This document shows, piece by piece, positions 6,061 through 7,314 of a stretch of 7,314 bases of DNA. Numbering within the stretch: the stretch's first letter is position 1; each line of letters begins with the position of its first letter. Source of the stretch: Thiomonas sp. (lineage in GTDB: Bacteria; Pseudomonadota; Gammaproteobacteria; Burkholderiales; Burkholderiaceae_C); assembly GCA_028706735.1 (NCBI GenBank), contig JAQTVS010000133.1:1-7314 (forward strand), in the 5' to 3' direction. Below the pieces are notes generated by a model. That model was given only the letters and a program-made list of their open reading frames with translations, had not been told where the DNA came from and made no database searches. The translations under genes were made by a program, and so were the position numbers.

Positions 6061-7030
6061 TCACCGTCCCATCCCTTGCTCCCGCTTGCGCTGCCTCTCG
6101 ATCGCGGCTGCTCGGGTGAGCCCGACGACGCCGGCCAAACCCCGCTTACCTCCGCGCCGCTGCCTCCTCTCATACGGCGGCAAGATCATCGTCCGGTTGA
6201 CCAGCACGTTGAATACGTAGCCAGGCCGGATGTTCAGCGTGGGCTGAATGTCCAGGTTCCGGTTGAGCACATTCGTGCCGACATTGTTGAGCCCCTCGGC
6301 CATCGCTGCTGCGGCCTGCTGGCTGGCACTCGGCGTCGTCAGCGCGTTGGCGCTCTGCGGCTGGCTGAGCTGCGCGCCGACGCCGAGCAGACTCATCAGA
6401 ATGGCACTGCCGAAGATGCGCATGTCGTGGTTGTCCACCAAGTCGTGGAAGCCGGCCCGCCCCTCGCCGTCCGTGCCTGCCATGCCCTCGAGATCGATCA
6501 TGGCCCCATCGGGGAAGATCAGCCGGCTTCCAGGCCACGAGCACGCGGCTTTGCCCGTAGGCCACCTGACTGCTGTGCTCGCCCACCAGCCGGGTGCCCT
6601 GCGGGATCAGCACCACGCTGGGATTGAGGCTATCGTAGACGGTCTGCCGCACCTGGGCGGTGATGCTGCCGGGCAGATCGCTGTCGACTCCGGTCAGCAT
6701 GACGGCTGGGATCACCGAGCCCGCGAACAGCTCGTGGTGGCTGATCGGAGGCTGCACTGCTGCGGCAAGGTAGCCGTTGTCCGCATTGGAAGCGGCAGCG
6801 TCGGGGAATGCGGCGTTCGCCTGCTGTGGCGACTGCAGGGCGCGGATCGGTTGCTGCGCCCCGGAAAGCGCCCTTTGCAACGCGGCGCTGGCACCGCCCT
6901 GCCCTGCGGCGACCTGGGCAAGCTGGCGGAGATTGTCTGCCTTGTCGGGTTGGGGCTGCCACGGCTCCCCAAGCGCCGACGTGCCCTCGGGCGCCGTCTT
7001 GGACAACTGCGCACTCTGCGCGGCTAGTGT
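6061..7030 (-). pseudogene. trbI: trbI remnant (VirB10-like conjugal transfer protein), frameshifted and cut at its 5' side by an insertion sequence
   Basis: The C-terminal two thirds of TrbI, the VirB10-like channel component spanning both membranes in conjugative type IV secretion, is spread over two frames. The first (7030 to about 6528) carries a Gln/Ala-rich linker and then GSVIPAVMLTGVDSDLPGSI, SVVLIPQGTRLVGEHSSQ and YGQSRVLVAW. The second (about 6526 to 6061) continues the family pattern with FPDGAMIDLEGMAGTDG, AGFHDLVDNHDMRIFGSA and NIRPGYVFNVLVNRTMILP. Removing one base (C at 6527 on the plus strand) joins them as W-N-R-L-I-F, as the family expects. The gene has no proper start: upstream it meets a stop codon belonging to an IS630-type transposase. 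After ...ILPPYE there is an Arg-rich tail of about 36 residues that I do not recognise as standard TrbI. The rest of the trb cluster is not in the window. Confidence 0.88.
6522..6530 (-). other. Frameshift site in trbI
   Basis: The minus-strand reading TGG AAG CCG GCT GAT needs one base removed to give TGG AAC CGG CTG ATC (W-N-R-L-I), which restores the TrbI pattern. The site is not in a homopolymer run, which makes a simple sequencing slip less likely but does not exclude it. Confidence 0.8.
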
Positions 7031-7314
7031 CTAATTGCGTAAGTTAACGATAGTGTTGCGAAGTTGTGCGCCCCTGACCTCCCGCTTGCGCCACACGAAT
7101 GGTGCAGCGTTCTCGTTGTACGCGGCGGTGAAGTCGTGAATGGCTTGGCTCAACTGCTCGGTGCTCTTGAAGCTCGCGTTGTTGAGCGTCTTGCGCTGGA
7201 AGATGCCGAACCAGATTTCGACCTGATTGAGCCAGCTGGCACTGGTCGGCGTGAAGTGAAAGGTGACGTTCGGATGCGCAGCGAGCCAGTCGTCGTTCTT
7301 CTTGTGGGTGTTCA
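7027..7314 (-). mobile_element. IS630-family insertion sequence, 3' end, continues past right edge
   Basis: The transposase reading and the break in trbI place the element border at about 7024-7027, within CTAG. IS630-type elements insert at TA and duplicate it, so the TA at 7025-7026 is the likely target copy and the element would begin GTGTCTAATTGCG. A second TAGTGTTGCG-like stretch near 7051-7060 may be part of the terminal region. The other end and its inverted repeat lie outside the window. Confidence 0.7.
7031..7314 (-). CDS. IS630-family transposase, C-terminal 93 residues, 5' part outside window
   Basis: Reading leftwards from the window edge to a TAG at 7033-7031 gives 93 residues. 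They begin NTHKKNDDWLAAHPNVTFHF and continue TPTSASWLNQVEIWFGIFQ with RKTLNNASF. The run HFTPTSASWLNQVE.WFG is the highly conserved end of the IS630 DDE catalytic domain, whose final acidic residue is the E of NQVE. The protein ends ...RNTIVNLRN. It would cut and join the element's ends during transposition. Its stop codon lies only a few bases inside the element border, and its frame is the same as the trbI remnant beyond it. Whether the full gene is intact cannot be seen. Confidence 0.9.
   Translation of the reverse strand, partial: NTHKKNDDWLAAHPNVTFHFTPTSASWLNQVEIWFGIFQRKTLNNASFKSTEQLSQAIHDFTAAYNENAAPFVWRKREVRGAQLRNTIVNLRN

Noticed and set aside
6056..6067. Palindrome ACGGT-TC-ACCGT at the end of trbI as a bidirectional terminator
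   Set aside because: The 2-base loop is too tight, the stem is short, and no T-run follows on either strand.
6248..7027. Plus-strand open frame antisense to trbI
   Set aside because: No domain; the minus strand carries clear TrbI motifs over the same bases.

Overview
The window is GC-rich DNA with proteobacterial gene types: a LivJ-like periplasmic binding protein, a DHA2 drug exporter, an Lrp/AsnC regulator, an HigBA toxin-antitoxin pair, and TrbI of a conjugative type IV secretion system. A beta- or gammaproteobacterium, perhaps Burkholderiales, fits best. This rests on gene types and composition only, not on a search.

Left part (1-4381), metabolic and transport block. On the minus strand a LivJ-type substrate-binding protein (2534-3679), a SAM-dependent methyltransferase (1676-2458) and a 14-helix-type MFS exporter (278-1666) follow each other closely and look like one operon. 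About 100 bp further on, the same strand carries the start of an FAD-linked oxidase (1-176), cut by the window edge. A 12-bp perfect palindrome lies just ahead of it and may be an operator. An Lrp/AsnC regulator (3893-4381, plus strand) is divergent from the binding protein. The intergenic region holds an inverted repeat that could bind it. Inference: the regulator senses an amino acid or related acid and controls capture, modification, export and possibly oxidation of a small molecule. The substrate is unknown.

Middle part (4382-5316), about 0.9 kb with no recognisable gene. It holds several short hairpins, a cluster of CCCACA-type motifs and a CCGCGG-bounded nested inverted repeat. It separates the metabolic block from accessory DNA.

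Right part (5317-7314), mobile or accessory DNA. A toxin-first HigBA operon has a perfect palindromic operator next to a -10 box that lies almost on the toxin start codon. It converges on a decayed trbI. That gene carries a one-base frameshift near 6527 and is cut at its 5' side by an IS630-family element, whose transposase C-terminus runs off the right edge. The right part is probably a relic of an integrative conjugative element or plasmid whose transfer function is broken here.
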